Shown: positions 25,896 to 35,321, counted from the stretch's first letter. The stretch is 64,000 nt of DNA from DATFNI01 sp963712305 (GCA_963712305.1 CAVQHI010000002.1:1240001-1304000), one strand, 5' to 3'. A program made the numbers and translations. The notes: generated from the letters alone by a model not told the origin.

Positions 25896-27155
25896 ATGGA
25901 CCGCAAAGACTTTATCAAAAAAGCCGGCCTCTTTGGGGTTGGAAGCACAGTATCATTAGGCTCTATAACAAGAAAAGGCAGCTTTGGAATTCTGTCTGAA
26001 AAGGATTCGCAGTCGGACAGGGAGTACTGGATCAGCGTCATGCGAAAAATATCAGATCCCGTTCTTAATGCATTGTCACAAAGAAAACTGAGAAAGCTGA
26101 TGCCGGTTGAAACGGTGCCGGGTTCCCATGACGACCGAAGGGTGTTTACTCACCTTGAGGCTTTTGGCAGACTTATGACCGGTATCGCTCCATGGCTTGA
26201 ATTAGGCGTTGACGATTCTGAAGAAGGAAAAATCAGGACAAAATATATTGATCTCGCGCGGAAGTCTCTGGAAGCCTCTGTTGATCCGAAATCACCGGAT
26301 TTTCTCAATTTTGATAAAGGCCGCCAGCCGCTGGTGGATGCCGCATTCCTTGCCCATGCGTTAATTAAAGCACCAAAAGTGCTTTGGGAGAAGTCATCAG
26401 ATACGACACGCGATAATCTTGTCAAAGCGTTAAAATCGAGCCGGACGATTGTTCCCTATCACAGCAACTGGATCCTGTTCAGCGCTATGGTAGAAGCAGC
26501 TTTGATGAAGTTTGATGCAGGAGGTGATAAAGTCCGCATGGATCTGGCGGTTAAACAAATGGATGCCTGGTATCTTGGCGATGGCGTTTATGGCGATGGA
26601 CCTATGTTCCATTGGGATTATTACAACAGCTATGTGATTCAGCCCTTCATGCTTGATATTTTGGATGTCATGCGTAATCATGATCATTCATATAATGGGT
26701 TATACCAGAAAAACAGGAAAATCAGCCAGCGATATGCCGAGCAATTGCTCGGAGTAATCGCTCCGGATGGCACTTACCCGCCGATTGGCAGATCTATTAC
26801 CTATCGGTTCGGAGCTTTCCAATTACTGGCCCAGGTGGCGTGGGAACAATTTCTTCCCGAAAGAATGTCTCCCGCTCAGGTTCGGTCTGCTTTGACGGCT
26901 GTCATCAAAAAAATTATGGAAGCACCGGACAATTTTGATAAAAACGGATGGCTCCAACTTGGCGTTTACGGTCACCAGCCCCACCTGGCCGAGACCTACA
27001 TTTCAACAGGAAGTTTGTATTTATGTTCAGCTGCTTTTCTGCCACTTGGTTTAAAACCCGATGATGTGTTTTGGGCCGGGAAAGAATCCGACTGGAGAAC
27101 GAAGGAAATATGGAAAGGAAAGGATATCCCTGCAGATCATCACCTGAATGTGTAG
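25896..27155 (+). CDS. DUF2264 domain protein, exported
   Basis: 419 residues with a basic/hydrophobic leader (MDRKDFIKKAGLFGVGSTVSLG) similar to those of the GH28 and sulfatase proteins here. The body begins YWISVMRKISDPVLNALSQRKLRKLMPVE, the characteristic opening of DUF2264 proteins, which are predicted alpha/alpha-barrel proteins found in polysaccharide clusters. Other conserved segments are FGRLMTGIAPWLEL and GPMFHWDYYNSYVIQPFMLDIL. The biochemical role of the domain is not something I can state; a hydrolase or lyase role is only suggested by the fold type and neighbourhood. Confidence 0.85.
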   Translation: MDRKDFIKKAGLFGVGSTVSLGSITRKGSFGILSEKDSQSDREYWISVMRKISDPVLNALSQRKLRKLMPVETVPGSHDDRRVFTHLEAFGRLMTGIAPWLELGVDDSEEGKIRTKYIDLARKSLEASVDPKSPDFLNFDKGRQPLVDAAFLAHALIKAPKVLWEKSSDTTRDNLVKALKSSRTIVPYHSNWILFSAMVEAALMKFDAGGDKVRMDLAVKQMDAWYLGDGVYGDGPMFHWDYYNSYVIQPFMLDILDVMRNHDHSYNGLYQKNRKISQRYAEQLLGVIAPDGTYPPIGRSITYRFGAFQLLAQVAWEQFLPERMSPAQVRSALTAVIKKIMEAPDNFDKNGWLQLGVYGHQPHLAETYISTGSLYLCSAAFLPLGLKPDDVFWAGKESDWRTKEIWKGKDIPADHHLNV

Positions 27156-27329
27156 ATCGGTTGAGAGCCGATTCCTATTAAATGATTGAGCACTCCGGTT
27201 TCAATTATATCTCGATATCGCTTTGTCTATGTTAGCGTTAAAAAGTAAATTCGGGTTAGTTCTCGCAGAGTAACGCGGATGACACGCTGAGTTTCTCAGA
27301 TATTAGAGATTAATGAATCCATTTACAGA

Positions 27330-28655
27330 ATGCCTGATATCCTGAAAGATGATTTTGTTATTACAGATGTCCATGTAAAGGATATCCGCTTTCCAACATC
27401 CAGGAACCTGGATGGATCGGATGCCATGAACCCGGAGCCGGACTATTCGGCGACTTATGTCATTCTTCAGACGAATAGGGATGATCATTTGGAAGGGCAT
27501 GGCCTGGCTTTCACCGTTGGCAGGGGGAATGAAATCTGTGTGAAAGCGGTCGAGGCCCTGATACCGTTTGTGAAGGGCCGGTCGATGAAATCCATCCTGT
27601 TGGATATGGCAGGGTTTTGGCATACGCTTACAGGCGATAGCCAGATACGGTGGCTGGGACCGGAGAAAGGAGCGGTTCACATGGCCGCTGCGGCCGTCAT
27701 CAATGCTGTCTGGGACTTGTATGCTAAAATCTTGGGTAAGCCACTTTGGAAGGTACTGGTGGATATGACGCCGGAGGAATTGATCTCTTGTATCGATTTC
27801 AGTTATATCAGGGATGCCCTCGATGAAGATGAAGCCCTCGAAATCCTGAAGAAGAACACCGCTTCGAAAGCTGCAAGGGAAAAAAATATCCGCGAGAAAG
27901 GATACCCGGCCTATACTACTTCCATCGGCTGGCTAGGATATTCTGATGATAAGGTCCGCCGTTTATGCAGGGAAGCACTAGCTGAGGGCTGGACCAGTTT
28001 CAAGATGAAAGTGGGCAGTAATGTAGACGACGATATCCGGCGTGCGAAAATCATCAGGGAAGAAATTGGCTATGATCATAAACTGATGATGGATGCCAAC
28101 CAGAAATGGGGAATTGAAGAGGCGATCTCTTACATGAAGCAGCTTGCCGAATTCAAACCTCACTGGATTGAAGAACCCACCAGTCCAGACGAAATACTTG
28201 GACATGCCGCGATAAGAAAGGCCCTGTCACCTATCGGAGTGGCTACGGGCGAGCATGTGCACAACCGTATCATGTTCAAGCAGTTGTTTCAGGCCAATGC
28301 CATAGATTTTTGTCAGATCGATAGCTGCCGTCTTGCCGGTGTTAATGAAGTTGTAGCCGTTCTGCTGATGGCAGCGAAATTTGGCATTCCGGTGTGTCCG
28401 CATGCCGGTGGTGTGGGACTCTGCGAGTATGTGCAGCATCTCTCCATATTTGACTACATTGCAGTAAGTGGTTCACTTGAGAACCGCATGATCGAATATG
28501 TGGATCATCTGCATGAACATTTTTTTGATCCGGTAGATATTGAACAAGGTCATTATATGGCTCCTGATAAACCCGGATACAGTATCACCATGAAAACTGA
28601 AACATTGAAAGCCTACGAATTTCCAGTAGGTAAAATCTGGAAGGAAGAAAAATAA
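27330..28655 (+). CDS. fucD: L-fuconate dehydratase
   Basis: 441 residues, enolase superfamily. The N-terminal ITDVHVKDIRFPTSRNLDGSDAMNPEPDYS is characteristic of L-fuconate dehydratases. The barrel carries the KxK acid/base motif in SFKMKVGS, metal ligands in MMDANQ, WIEEPTSPDE and VATGEH, and the conserved CPHAGGVGLCEYVQHL. It dehydrates L-fuconate to 2-keto-3-deoxy-L-fuconate. Its stop overlaps the FAH-type gene's ATG by one base (TAATG), so the two are translationally coupled. It is the first gene of the L-fucose block. Confidence 0.93.
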   Translation: MPDILKDDFVITDVHVKDIRFPTSRNLDGSDAMNPEPDYSATYVILQTNRDDHLEGHGLAFTVGRGNEICVKAVEALIPFVKGRSMKSILLDMAGFWHTLTGDSQIRWLGPEKGAVHMAAAAVINAVWDLYAKILGKPLWKVLVDMTPEELISCIDFSYIRDALDEDEALEILKKNTASKAAREKNIREKGYPAYTTSIGWLGYSDDKVRRLCREALAEGWTSFKMKVGSNVDDDIRRAKIIREEIGYDHKLMMDANQKWGIEEAISYMKQLAEFKPHWIEEPTSPDEILGHAAIRKALSPIGVATGEHVHNRIMFKQLFQANAIDFCQIDSCRLAGVNEVVAVLLMAAKFGIPVCPHAGGVGLCEYVQHLSIFDYIAVSGSLENRMIEYVDHLHEHFFDPVDIEQGHYMAPDKPGYSITMKTETLKAYEFPVGKIWKEEK

Positions 28656-29497
28656 TGAAGCTTGCCACTCTGAAGGACGGCCGGTTGGTTGCTGTTTCAG
28701 ATAATCAATTTGTAGCACTCGAAAAAGTTGGTTTTGAAGGAACCATGCTTGACCTCATTCGCGCCGGCAACGGGAAATTAGAGAGTATGGCAGATTTCCT
28801 CAGATACGTCACGGAAATGGAATCACTGGAAATTGAGGAACTGGATGCTCCACTGCAAAATCCTTCTAAAATTGTGGCGATCGGACTGAACTATGTCGAT
28901 CATGCCTCAGAGTCAAAGATGGAACTACCGAAGTCGCCCCTGGTCTTTACCAAGTTTCCAAGCTCAATAACATCACCATTCGGACCGATTCTGATACCGA
29001 TGAATCTTACCAATGAAGTTGATTATGAGGCTGAATTGGGTGTTGTTGTTGGCAAAGGAGCTAAGAATATATCTCTGAAGGATGCTCTATCCTATGTATT
29101 TGGATATACCGTACTGAATGATGTGTCGGCACGTGATCTGCAGTTTGGTGATCAGCAGTGGGTGCGGGGTAAATCTCTTGACACGTTTTGTCCAATGGGT
29201 CCGTACGTGGTTACTGCTGATGAAATTCCGGATCCTCAGAATCTTGAAATAGGATGCAGCGTCAATGGAGAAACGCTTCAAGATGCTAACACACGTGATA
29301 TGATCTTCAAAGTTGCAGATCTCATATCTCAGTTATCTCACTCCTTCACACTCGAGCCGGGTGATATAATAGCCACAGGTACACCGAGCGGCGTTGGATT
29401 CAGCAGGAAACCGCCAGTGTTACTCAAACCGGGTGATATTGTTAAAACCTGGGTTAAAGGAATCGGTGAATTAGTTAATCCTGTTAAGAAAGCGTAA
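28655..29497 (+). CDS. FAH-family hydrolase, probable 2,4-diketo-3-deoxy-L-fuconate hydrolase
   Basis: 280 residues. The FAH domain is shown by IVAIGLNYVDHASESKMELPKSPLVFTKF, VDYEAELGVVVGKGAKN, NDVSARDLQFGDQQWVRGKSLDTFCPMGP and IIATGTPSGVG, including the acidic metal ligands. Within an L-fucose cluster this family performs the last step, splitting 2,4-diketo-3-deoxy-L-fuconate into pyruvate and L-lactate. It is coupled to fucD (one-base overlap) and followed five bases later by the SDR that would make its substrate. Confidence 0.87.
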   Translation: MKLATLKDGRLVAVSDNQFVALEKVGFEGTMLDLIRAGNGKLESMADFLRYVTEMESLEIEELDAPLQNPSKIVAIGLNYVDHASESKMELPKSPLVFTKFPSSITSPFGPILIPMNLTNEVDYEAELGVVVGKGAKNISLKDALSYVFGYTVLNDVSARDLQFGDQQWVRGKSLDTFCPMGPYVVTADEIPDPQNLEIGCSVNGETLQDANTRDMIFKVADLISQLSHSFTLEPGDIIATGTPSGVGFSRKPPVLLKPGDIVKTWVKGIGELVNPVKKA

Positions 29498-29502
29498 ATG
29501 AT

Positions 29503-30258
29503 ATGGACAGATTAAAAGGAAAACGTACGATTGTAACAGGTGCGGCATCGGGCATCGGCAAAGCGATCGCCAAACGGTTTATTGAAGAAGGAGCGAAAGT
29601 TCTGGTTCTTGATGTTAATCCGGACACAGCCGCGCAGACGGCAAAAGAACTTGGTAGTAACGCTACTGCTATGTCGGTCGATGTCACGAATGCAAGCCAG
29701 GTAGAAGCTGCTGTCAAGAAGGCAAATGAAGAATGGGGAGGTATCGACGTCATTGTTAATAATGCGGGTGTGGGCGTTGCAGCAAAAACCGCCGAAACAT
29801 CTGAGAACGACTGGCAACGAGTGATCGATGTGTGTATGAAAGGGACCTTCCTTGGAATGAAGTACGTCATTCCCGTTATGCAAAAGCAGAAAAGCGGTTC
29901 TATAATCAACATGTCGTCTGTTGCGGCGCTTGTAGGTGTCGGTGACCGCGCAGCTTACTGTGCAGCGAAGGGCGGAGTCATGGCCTTAACAAGAGCGGCA
30001 GCTGTCGATCATGCCGGCGATGGTATTCGCGTGAACTGTATTGCACCAGGTACAGTCGATACACCCTGGGTTCAGCGAATTACACAGGGGTATGATGATC
30101 CGGAAGCGGCGCGCACGGCAATGAAGGCGCGTCAGCCCCACGGACGCCTTGTCAAACCCGAGGAAGTAGCTGCCATGGCCGTATACCTGGCATCCGATGA
30201 AGCCGGCTCAACAAACGGTGCCGTAATGGTGGTAGATGGTGGCTGGACCGCGAGGTAA
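29503..30258 (+). CDS. SDR, probable 2-keto-3-deoxy-L-fuconate dehydrogenase
   Basis: 251 residues, classical short-chain dehydrogenase: cofactor motif TGAASGIGKA, NNAGVG, catalytic Ser in NMSSVAA and YCAAKGG, with VDGGW at the C-terminus. An acidic residue after beta-2 (VLDVNPD) indicates NAD preference. It lies directly behind fucD and the FAH-type gene, so I assign oxidation of 2-keto-3-deoxy-L-fuconate to the 2,4-diketo acid. SDR sequence alone would not give the substrate. Confidence 0.82.
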   Translation: MDRLKGKRTIVTGAASGIGKAIAKRFIEEGAKVLVLDVNPDTAAQTAKELGSNATAMSVDVTNASQVEAAVKKANEEWGGIDVIVNNAGVGVAAKTAETSENDWQRVIDVCMKGTFLGMKYVIPVMQKQKSGSIINMSSVAALVGVGDRAAYCAAKGGVMALTRAAAVDHAGDGIRVNCIAPGTVDTPWVQRITQGYDDPEAARTAMKARQPHGRLVKPEEVAAMAVYLASDEAGSTNGAVMVVDGGWTAR

Positions 30259-30439
30259 GATTTGGGAAGCGGTCAGTCGGTTGCTACATAGGAGCCCCCC
30301 GGACAAACCGTCAGGCCGCCATCTGAATGTTAGATTTCACTTTTTGGTCTCTCTTTTAGATGGAATAGGTTCCCATTATTCCATGAATTCTGGGTTAAAC
30401 AGCAAGTTCTAATGAATTAGTTCTAAAGCAGATTTAATA

Positions 30440-31171
30440 ATGCGCATATCCCTTTTTATCACGTGTTTCAACGACACCATGTTTCCGGAGACGGGCAAGG
30501 CCACAGTTAAACTACTGGAGCGACTTGGTCATGAAGTAGATTTCCCGCTTGAGCAGACCTGCTGCGGACAAATGCACTTCAATACGGGTTATCAACAGGA
30601 AACAATCCCGCTTGTACGCCACTTTGTAGATGTCTTTGCAGACGCCGAAGTGGTTGTCGCTCCATCGGCTTCCTGTGTTGGAATGGTTCGTGAGTTTTAC
30701 CCGCGTGTCGCAGAATTATCCAATGATGAGGAATTGCAGATAGCAGTGTCCAAATTGATTCCAAAAGTGTATGAATTATCGGAATTCCTGATTAACAAAC
30801 TTGGAATCGAAGATGTCGGCGCCTACTATCCACACAGGGTTACCTACCATCCGACGTGTCATTCTCTTCGCGTGCTTCATGTTGGGGATGCCCCGCTACG
30901 TTTGCTTAAACATGTGAAAGGCATCGATCTCATAGAATTGCCTGCAGCAGAAGAGTGCTGTGGATTTGGTGGCACGTTTGCTGTGAAGAATGCCGAGACG
31001 TCCATGGCAATGCTCGGTGATAAAATTTGCCATGTTAGAGAAACGGAAGCTGAGAAATGCACAGCATGTGATAATTCGTGCCTAATGCACATTGGTGGTG
31101 GACTAAGCCGACAGCGAGCGGGTGTTGAACCTGTACATCTGGCTGAAATACTGGCCTCGACTGAGGAGTGA
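30440..31171 (+). CDS. lutA: LutA, cysteine-rich (CCG) subunit of L-lactate oxidation complex
   Basis: 243 residues with two CCG-type cysteine-rich motifs: TCCGQMHFNTGYQ near residue 40 and EECCGFGGTFAVKN near 174, plus CTACDNSCLMHIGGG. LutA works with LutB and LutC to oxidise L-lactate to pyruvate at the membrane/cytoplasm interface. Its position between L-fucose genes is meaningful because the oxidative fucose route ends in L-lactate. LutB starts 268 bases downstream, after a gap holding two G/C-run repeats. Confidence 0.92.
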   Translation: MRISLFITCFNDTMFPETGKATVKLLERLGHEVDFPLEQTCCGQMHFNTGYQQETIPLVRHFVDVFADAEVVVAPSASCVGMVREFYPRVAELSNDEELQIAVSKLIPKVYELSEFLINKLGIEDVGAYYPHRVTYHPTCHSLRVLHVGDAPLRLLKHVKGIDLIELPAAEECCGFGGTFAVKNAETSMAMLGDKICHVRETEAEKCTACDNSCLMHIGGGLSRQRAGVEPVHLAEILASTEE

Positions 31172-31224
31172 TGACGACTAATAGTTTGTTTTTGCAAAAC
31201 TGGAGTTCTTGTCATGCGGGGGCC

Positions 31225-31257
31225 AATCCCCCTAACCCCCTTCGCCAGGGGGGAATT
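31225..31257. repeat. G/C-run dispersed repeat copy between lutA and lutB
   Basis: Contains AATCCCCCTAACCCCCTTCG then AGGGGGGAATT, the same plan as the copies at 31365, 51844, 53102 and 53190. The arms can pair (AATCCCCC with GGGGGGAATT), giving a hairpin. Confidence 0.5.
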
Positions 31258-31364
31258 TCGGCATTGAGACAAGTTTTGATCGGTTTTTTCCTTAGAAAAT
31301 TTTAAATCATTTCATGAATTAGTCTAATGAAGATTGTTCCATCGGTAACATCTTGGATCTTTTA

Positions 31365-31392
31365 CTCCCCATTAGAAAAGGGGGCTGGGGAG
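31365..31392. repeat. G/C-run dispersed repeat, short copy before lutB
   Basis: CTCCCCATTAGAAAAGGGGG followed by CTGGGGAG; the CTCCCC and GGGGAG ends pair. It lies 48 bases before the lutB start and could influence the leader of that mRNA. Confidence 0.45.
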
Positions 31393-31439
31393 ATTGAAAA
31401 GCGTAATCATAGTATCTCAGCGGTGAAAAAGGAGATTAA

Positions 31440-32870
31440 ATGAGCACTCAGAACAACGGAAACATTACTTTTGAAGAATCGGCTCAGTCGTACCTGTCGA
31501 ATACACAGCTCCGGCGGAATATCGGTCATGCTACACACACTATCCGTATGAAGCGGGCTACGGTTGTCGGTGAAATGACCGATTGGGAAGAGTTGCGTGA
31601 AGCCGGCAGGTCGATTAAAAGCCATACTCTCAGACATCTGGATCATTACCTCCTGAAACTGGAAGAGTCGGTGATAGGTGCAGGTGGTCAGGTGCATTGG
31701 GCTCGCAACGGTGCAGAGGCAAATCAAATTGTAACATCGCTGGTGAAAGAGCATAACGTTTCAGAAGTGGTGAAAATGAAATCCATAACCACTGATGAGA
31801 TTGGTCTTAATGATGCGCTTGAAAAAGAAGGTATCAAACCCATCGAAACTGATCTGGCAGAGCTCATTGTTCAGTTAGCCGAAGATACACCGTCACATAT
31901 CCTGGTCCCTGCCATTCATAAAAACCGGGCGGAAATCAGAGAGTTATTTCGTCGCACGATCGGTAGTAAAGATCTAACCGATCAGCCGGCCGAGCTTGCT
32001 GAAACGGCACGAAAGTATCTGCGTCAAAAATTTCTGAGTGCGAAAGTTGGAATCAGCGGAGCTAATTTTGCAGTAGCTGAAACGGGAACAGTGTCGGTTG
32101 TTGAATCAGAGGGCAACGGACGCATGTGTACGACGCTTCCGGAAGTGCTGATAAGTATTATGGGGATTGAAAAAATCATCCCTTCATGGCGTGATTTTGA
32201 AGTTTTTATGCAATTGCTTCCAAGATCATCGACCGCTGAACGAATGAATCCGTATAACTCATTTTGGACAGGCGTTACGAAAGGTGACGGACCCCAGGAG
32301 TTTCATCTTGTTTTGATGGATAATGGAAGAACAAATGTGCTTGCCGATGAAATTGGGCGACAAACATTACAATGTATTCGCTGCAGCGCTTGCCTGAATG
32401 TTTGTCCGGTATATGAACGAACGGGTGGACATGCCTATCATTCAGTTTATCCGGGACCCATTGGTGCTATACTGACACCGCAGCTGAAGGGTCTTGATAA
32501 AAAAGGTCCGGCATCATTGCCTTATGCATCGAGCTTATGTGGAGCCTGTTATGAGGTTTGCCCGGTTAAGATCAATATCCCGGAAGTCCTGGTCCATCTC
32601 AGGGGGAAGATCGTTGATAGAAAAGAAAAAGAGGGAACAATAGGAGAAAAGCTGGATCCGGAACATGTTGCACTCAAGTATCTTTCGAGAGCTTTCACAA
32701 ACCGTAAGAAATATGAACGTGTACAAAGGCTTGCGCAGAAAGGCCAGATGCTTTTTGTTAAAAATGGAACAATCTCACATTTGCCTGGCAAGTTGTCAGG
32801 TTGGTCGGCCATGCGTGATTTGAAACCCATCCCCAAAGAATCATTTCGTGACTGGTGGAGGAACCGATGA
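31440..32870 (+). CDS. lutB: LutB, iron-sulfur subunit of L-lactate oxidation complex
   Basis: 476 residues. The N-terminal LutB/LldF-type domain (RRNIGHATHTIRMKR, GANFAVAETGTVSVVESEGNGRM) is followed by two 4Fe-4S ferredoxin motifs, CIRCSACLNVCPVYERTGGH and CGACYEVCPVKINIP, and a C-terminal DUF3390-type tail. It carries electrons in L-lactate oxidation. The lutC start codon overlaps its stop (ATGA), so the two are translationally coupled. Confidence 0.94.
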   Translation: MSTQNNGNITFEESAQSYLSNTQLRRNIGHATHTIRMKRATVVGEMTDWEELREAGRSIKSHTLRHLDHYLLKLEESVIGAGGQVHWARNGAEANQIVTSLVKEHNVSEVVKMKSITTDEIGLNDALEKEGIKPIETDLAELIVQLAEDTPSHILVPAIHKNRAEIRELFRRTIGSKDLTDQPAELAETARKYLRQKFLSAKVGISGANFAVAETGTVSVVESEGNGRMCTTLPEVLISIMGIEKIIPSWRDFEVFMQLLPRSSTAERMNPYNSFWTGVTKGDGPQEFHLVLMDNGRTNVLADEIGRQTLQCIRCSACLNVCPVYERTGGHAYHSVYPGPIGAILTPQLKGLDKKGPASLPYASSLCGACYEVCPVKINIPEVLVHLRGKIVDRKEKEGTIGEKLDPEHVALKYLSRAFTNRKKYERVQRLAQKGQMLFVKNGTISHLPGKLSGWSAMRDLKPIPKESFRDWWRNR

Positions 32871-33532
32871 TGAATGCTGCAAAAGAAGAAATACTCACCA
32901 GGATTCGATTGGCACTAAAGGATGTGCCGCAGGATGAAAATCCGGACGAATTACCCGAATTGCGTAGTTATCGAACGACTAGTAATGCGCCGCAGGAGAA
33001 TCTCTGGTTGTTTGCTGAACGGGTTGGTGATTACAAGGCGGAAGTCACAAAAGTCAGTGCTGACCAATTGCCTGCTATCATTAAGGATCATCTGAGACTG
33101 CATGACATTAAGAGACTGGTTGTGCCCGACGGTATTTCAGATGAGTGGTTGCCTGAAGATGTCGATTTGCTTAGGGACAATAAAGACAATCCACTGACAC
33201 ATTCCCAATTGGATAACAGCGATGGGGTTTTAACGGGTTGTGCCATAGCCGTCGCTCAGACCGGTTCGATTGTGTTAGACAGCGGAAAAGGTCAGGGACG
33301 CAGGGTCTTAACATTGCTTCCCGATTATCACTTGTGTGTAGTTTTTGAAGAACAAATTGTAGGCATCGTGCCGGAAGCCTTTGAGAAATTAAATGACGAG
33401 ATGACAACAGATGGCCCCCCGGTAACATTTATTTCCGGTCCATCGGCAACCTCCGATATCGAGCTGAATCGGGTTGAGGGTGTTCATGGTCCGCGACAGC
33501 TGGATGTGATTATTGTTGGTAAAAGTACTTAG
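32867..33532 (+). CDS. lutC: LutC, LUD-domain subunit of L-lactate oxidation complex
   Basis: About 221 residues from the ATG at 32867, which overlaps the lutB stop; a GTG at 32855 would add four residues. The LUD domain is shown by GCAIAVAQTGSIVLDSGKGQGRR and HLCVVFEEQIVGIVPEAFEKL, ending with the usual GPSATSDIELNRVEGVHGPR. The third component of the Lut L-lactate oxidation system. It is followed after about 50 bases by the fuconolactonase gene, so the lactate genes sit inside the fucose operon. Confidence 0.93.
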   Translation: MMNAAKEEILTRIRLALKDVPQDENPDELPELRSYRTTSNAPQENLWLFAERVGDYKAEVTKVSADQLPAIIKDHLRLHDIKRLVVPDGISDEWLPEDVDLLRDNKDNPLTHSQLDNSDGVLTGCAIAVAQTGSIVLDSGKGQGRRVLTLLPDYHLCVVFEEQIVGIVPEAFEKLNDEMTTDGPPVTFISGPSATSDIELNRVEGVHGPRQLDVIIVGKST

Positions 33533-33586
33533 GGGTGCCTAAAGTACTTAAAGTTGATTAGTAAACATGGGTAACAGAGACGAAAT

Positions 33587-34423
33587 ATGCCGAAGGTAGA
33601 TGCCCATCAACATTTCTGGAAATATAGTCCGGATAATTATGGATGGATAAACAATGATATGTCCATTCTCAAAGAAGACTATCTTCCGGATAAATTGCAG
33701 GTTCATTTAGAGAAAAATGGTTTCGACGGTTGTGTTGCTGTTCAGGCTCGCCAGAATGAAGAAGAGAATGATTTTCTATTGGGACTTGCTGATGAATTTC
33801 CATTTATTAAAGGCGTTGTCGGCTGGGTAGATTTGCAGGCTGATAATGTCGAAGAGCGATTAGAGGCATTGTCCCAAAATCCGAAGATATGTGGACTAAG
33901 ACACCTTGTTCAGGATGAACGGGATGACAGGTTTTTGTTGAGGAAGAAATTCGTGCGAGGAGTTAAAAGCCTGAAGAAGTTCAATCTTTGTTACGATATC
34001 CTGATTTTCCCAAAGCACCTCTCGGTTGCTAAAGAGTTAGTAAAGCAGTGTCCCGATCAAAAATTTGTAGTTGATCACATAGCCAAACCTATTGTTAAAG
34101 ATGGGATAATTGAACCTTGGGCAAGAGGAATCAGAAGGATTGCGCTGCATCCGAATATATGCTGCAAGATATCCGGTATGGTTACCGAAGCGAGATGGCA
34201 TCAATGGAAGAAAGAGGATTTCAGGCCTTACTTAGATGTGATTTTTGATGCATTCGGTACAGAGAGGATAATGATAGGATCAGACTGGCCGGTCTGCAAG
34301 TTGTCGGCCGAATATGACGATGTGATTGGAATAGTGACGGAATACATATCGCAATTGTCTTTCGACGAACAGGAGAATATTATGGGAGGCAATGCCGTAC
34401 GGTTTTACAATCTTAAGGTTTGA
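33587..34423 (+). CDS. L-fuconolactone hydrolase (amidohydrolase family)
   Basis: 278 residues, COG3618-type lactonase of the amidohydrolase superfamily. Metal-site motifs are DAHQHFW at the N-terminus, VVDHIAKP in the middle and IGSDWPVC near the end; GLRHLVQDE is typical of fuconolactonases. It opens L-fucono-1,5-lactone to L-fuconate between fucose dehydrogenase and fuconate dehydratase. The neighbouring SDR and fucD give the assignment its weight. Confidence 0.9.
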   Translation: MPKVDAHQHFWKYSPDNYGWINNDMSILKEDYLPDKLQVHLEKNGFDGCVAVQARQNEEENDFLLGLADEFPFIKGVVGWVDLQADNVEERLEALSQNPKICGLRHLVQDERDDRFLLRKKFVRGVKSLKKFNLCYDILIFPKHLSVAKELVKQCPDQKFVVDHIAKPIVKDGIIEPWARGIRRIALHPNICCKISGMVTEARWHQWKKEDFRPYLDVIFDAFGTERIMIGSDWPVCKLSAEYDDVIGIVTEYISQLSFDEQENIMGGNAVRFYNLKV

Positions 34424-34531
34424 ATTTATAAAGGCTGATTTGAATGGATAAATCCCCGTGTTTATCCTACCGCGTATTTAGTAAGTTTCTGAACACCGTA
34501 AGCATCCAACAAAATTAAGAGGAAAATCACA

Positions 34532-35317
34532 ATGGATCTTCATCTTAAAGACAAGATCATAATCGTAACCGGCGGTGCAGGGTTGCCTGGAAGTATTGGG
34601 GAAACAATCGTACGAAGCATTGCCGGTGAAGGTGGTATCCCTGTGATTATCGATAAAGACCAGCGTGGTGAATCATTTGCGGCATCACTTAAGGATGAGG
34701 ACAAGGATTGCCTTTTTGTTCAGGCGGATCTTACCGAGGCCTACGATTGCAAGAGAAGTGTTGAAAAAACAATTTCGACTTACGGCAGGATTGATGGCTT
34801 GGTAAATAATCTCGGAGTGAATGATGGGATCGGACTGAATCGCAGCTGCGAGGATTTTATCGATTCACTCAAGCTCAACCTGGTCCATTTTTTTGCCATG
34901 ACCAAATATAGTGCAGACGCACTGGAAAAATCGAAAGGGTCTATTGTGAATATAGCATCTAAGGTCGCTGTGACCGGTCAGGGTGGGACCTCAGGATATG
35001 CTGCAGCAAAGGGTGGGGTGTTGGCGCTGACCCGTGAATGGGCCGTTGATCTTCATGAAGCTGGCATCAGGGTGAATGCGATGGTCATCAGCGAGTCATG
35101 GACACCGGGATACAGGGAGTGGATTCAGAAATTTGACGAGCCGGAAGGAAAGCTTATCTCAATAACAAAGAAGATTCCGCTTGAACACCGAATGACAAAA
35201 CCGGAAGAAATTGCGGATGCCGTTTTGTTTTTACTCTCCGATCGCTCTTCACATACAACCGGGCAACATGTTTACGTGGATGGCGGGTATGTCCATTTGG
35301 ATCGGGCCATTTCCTGA
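34532..35317 (+). CDS. SDR, probable L-fucose dehydrogenase
   Basis: 261 residues. Motifs: TGGAGLPGSIGETI (a longer glycine-rich loop than classical SDRs), VNNLGVN, NIASKVAVTGQGGTSGYAAAKGG with the catalytic Tyr/Lys, and YVDGGYVHLDR at the end. It is the only enzyme left in this block for the first step, L-fucose to L-fucono-lactone, so I infer L-fucose dehydrogenase. The gene ends 4 bases from the stop of the convergent trehalase-like gene, leaving no room for a terminator. Confidence 0.8.
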   Translation: MDLHLKDKIIIVTGGAGLPGSIGETIVRSIAGEGGIPVIIDKDQRGESFAASLKDEDKDCLFVQADLTEAYDCKRSVEKTISTYGRIDGLVNNLGVNDGIGLNRSCEDFIDSLKLNLVHFFAMTKYSADALEKSKGSIVNIASKVAVTGQGGTSGYAAAKGGVLALTREWAVDLHEAGIRVNAMVISESWTPGYREWIQKFDEPEGKLISITKKIPLEHRMTKPEEIADAVLFLLSDRSSHTTGQHVYVDGGYVHLDRAIS

Positions 35318-35321
35318 TATC

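Noticed and set aside
27230..27245. ATGTTAGCGTTAAAAA before fucD as a LacI-type operator
   Set aside because: Only about 12 of 16 positions match and the right arm is degenerate; too weak to claim the fucose genes for the regulon.
27260..27300. Degenerate TTCTCGCAGAG...ACGC...GAG sequence as a repeat element
   Set aside because: It resembles a type of intergenic repeat seen in many genomes, but there is one poor copy here and no second copy in the window.
31336..31351. CGGTAACAT half-site before lutB
   Set aside because: Only the right half matches; the left half is unrelated (11 of 16).
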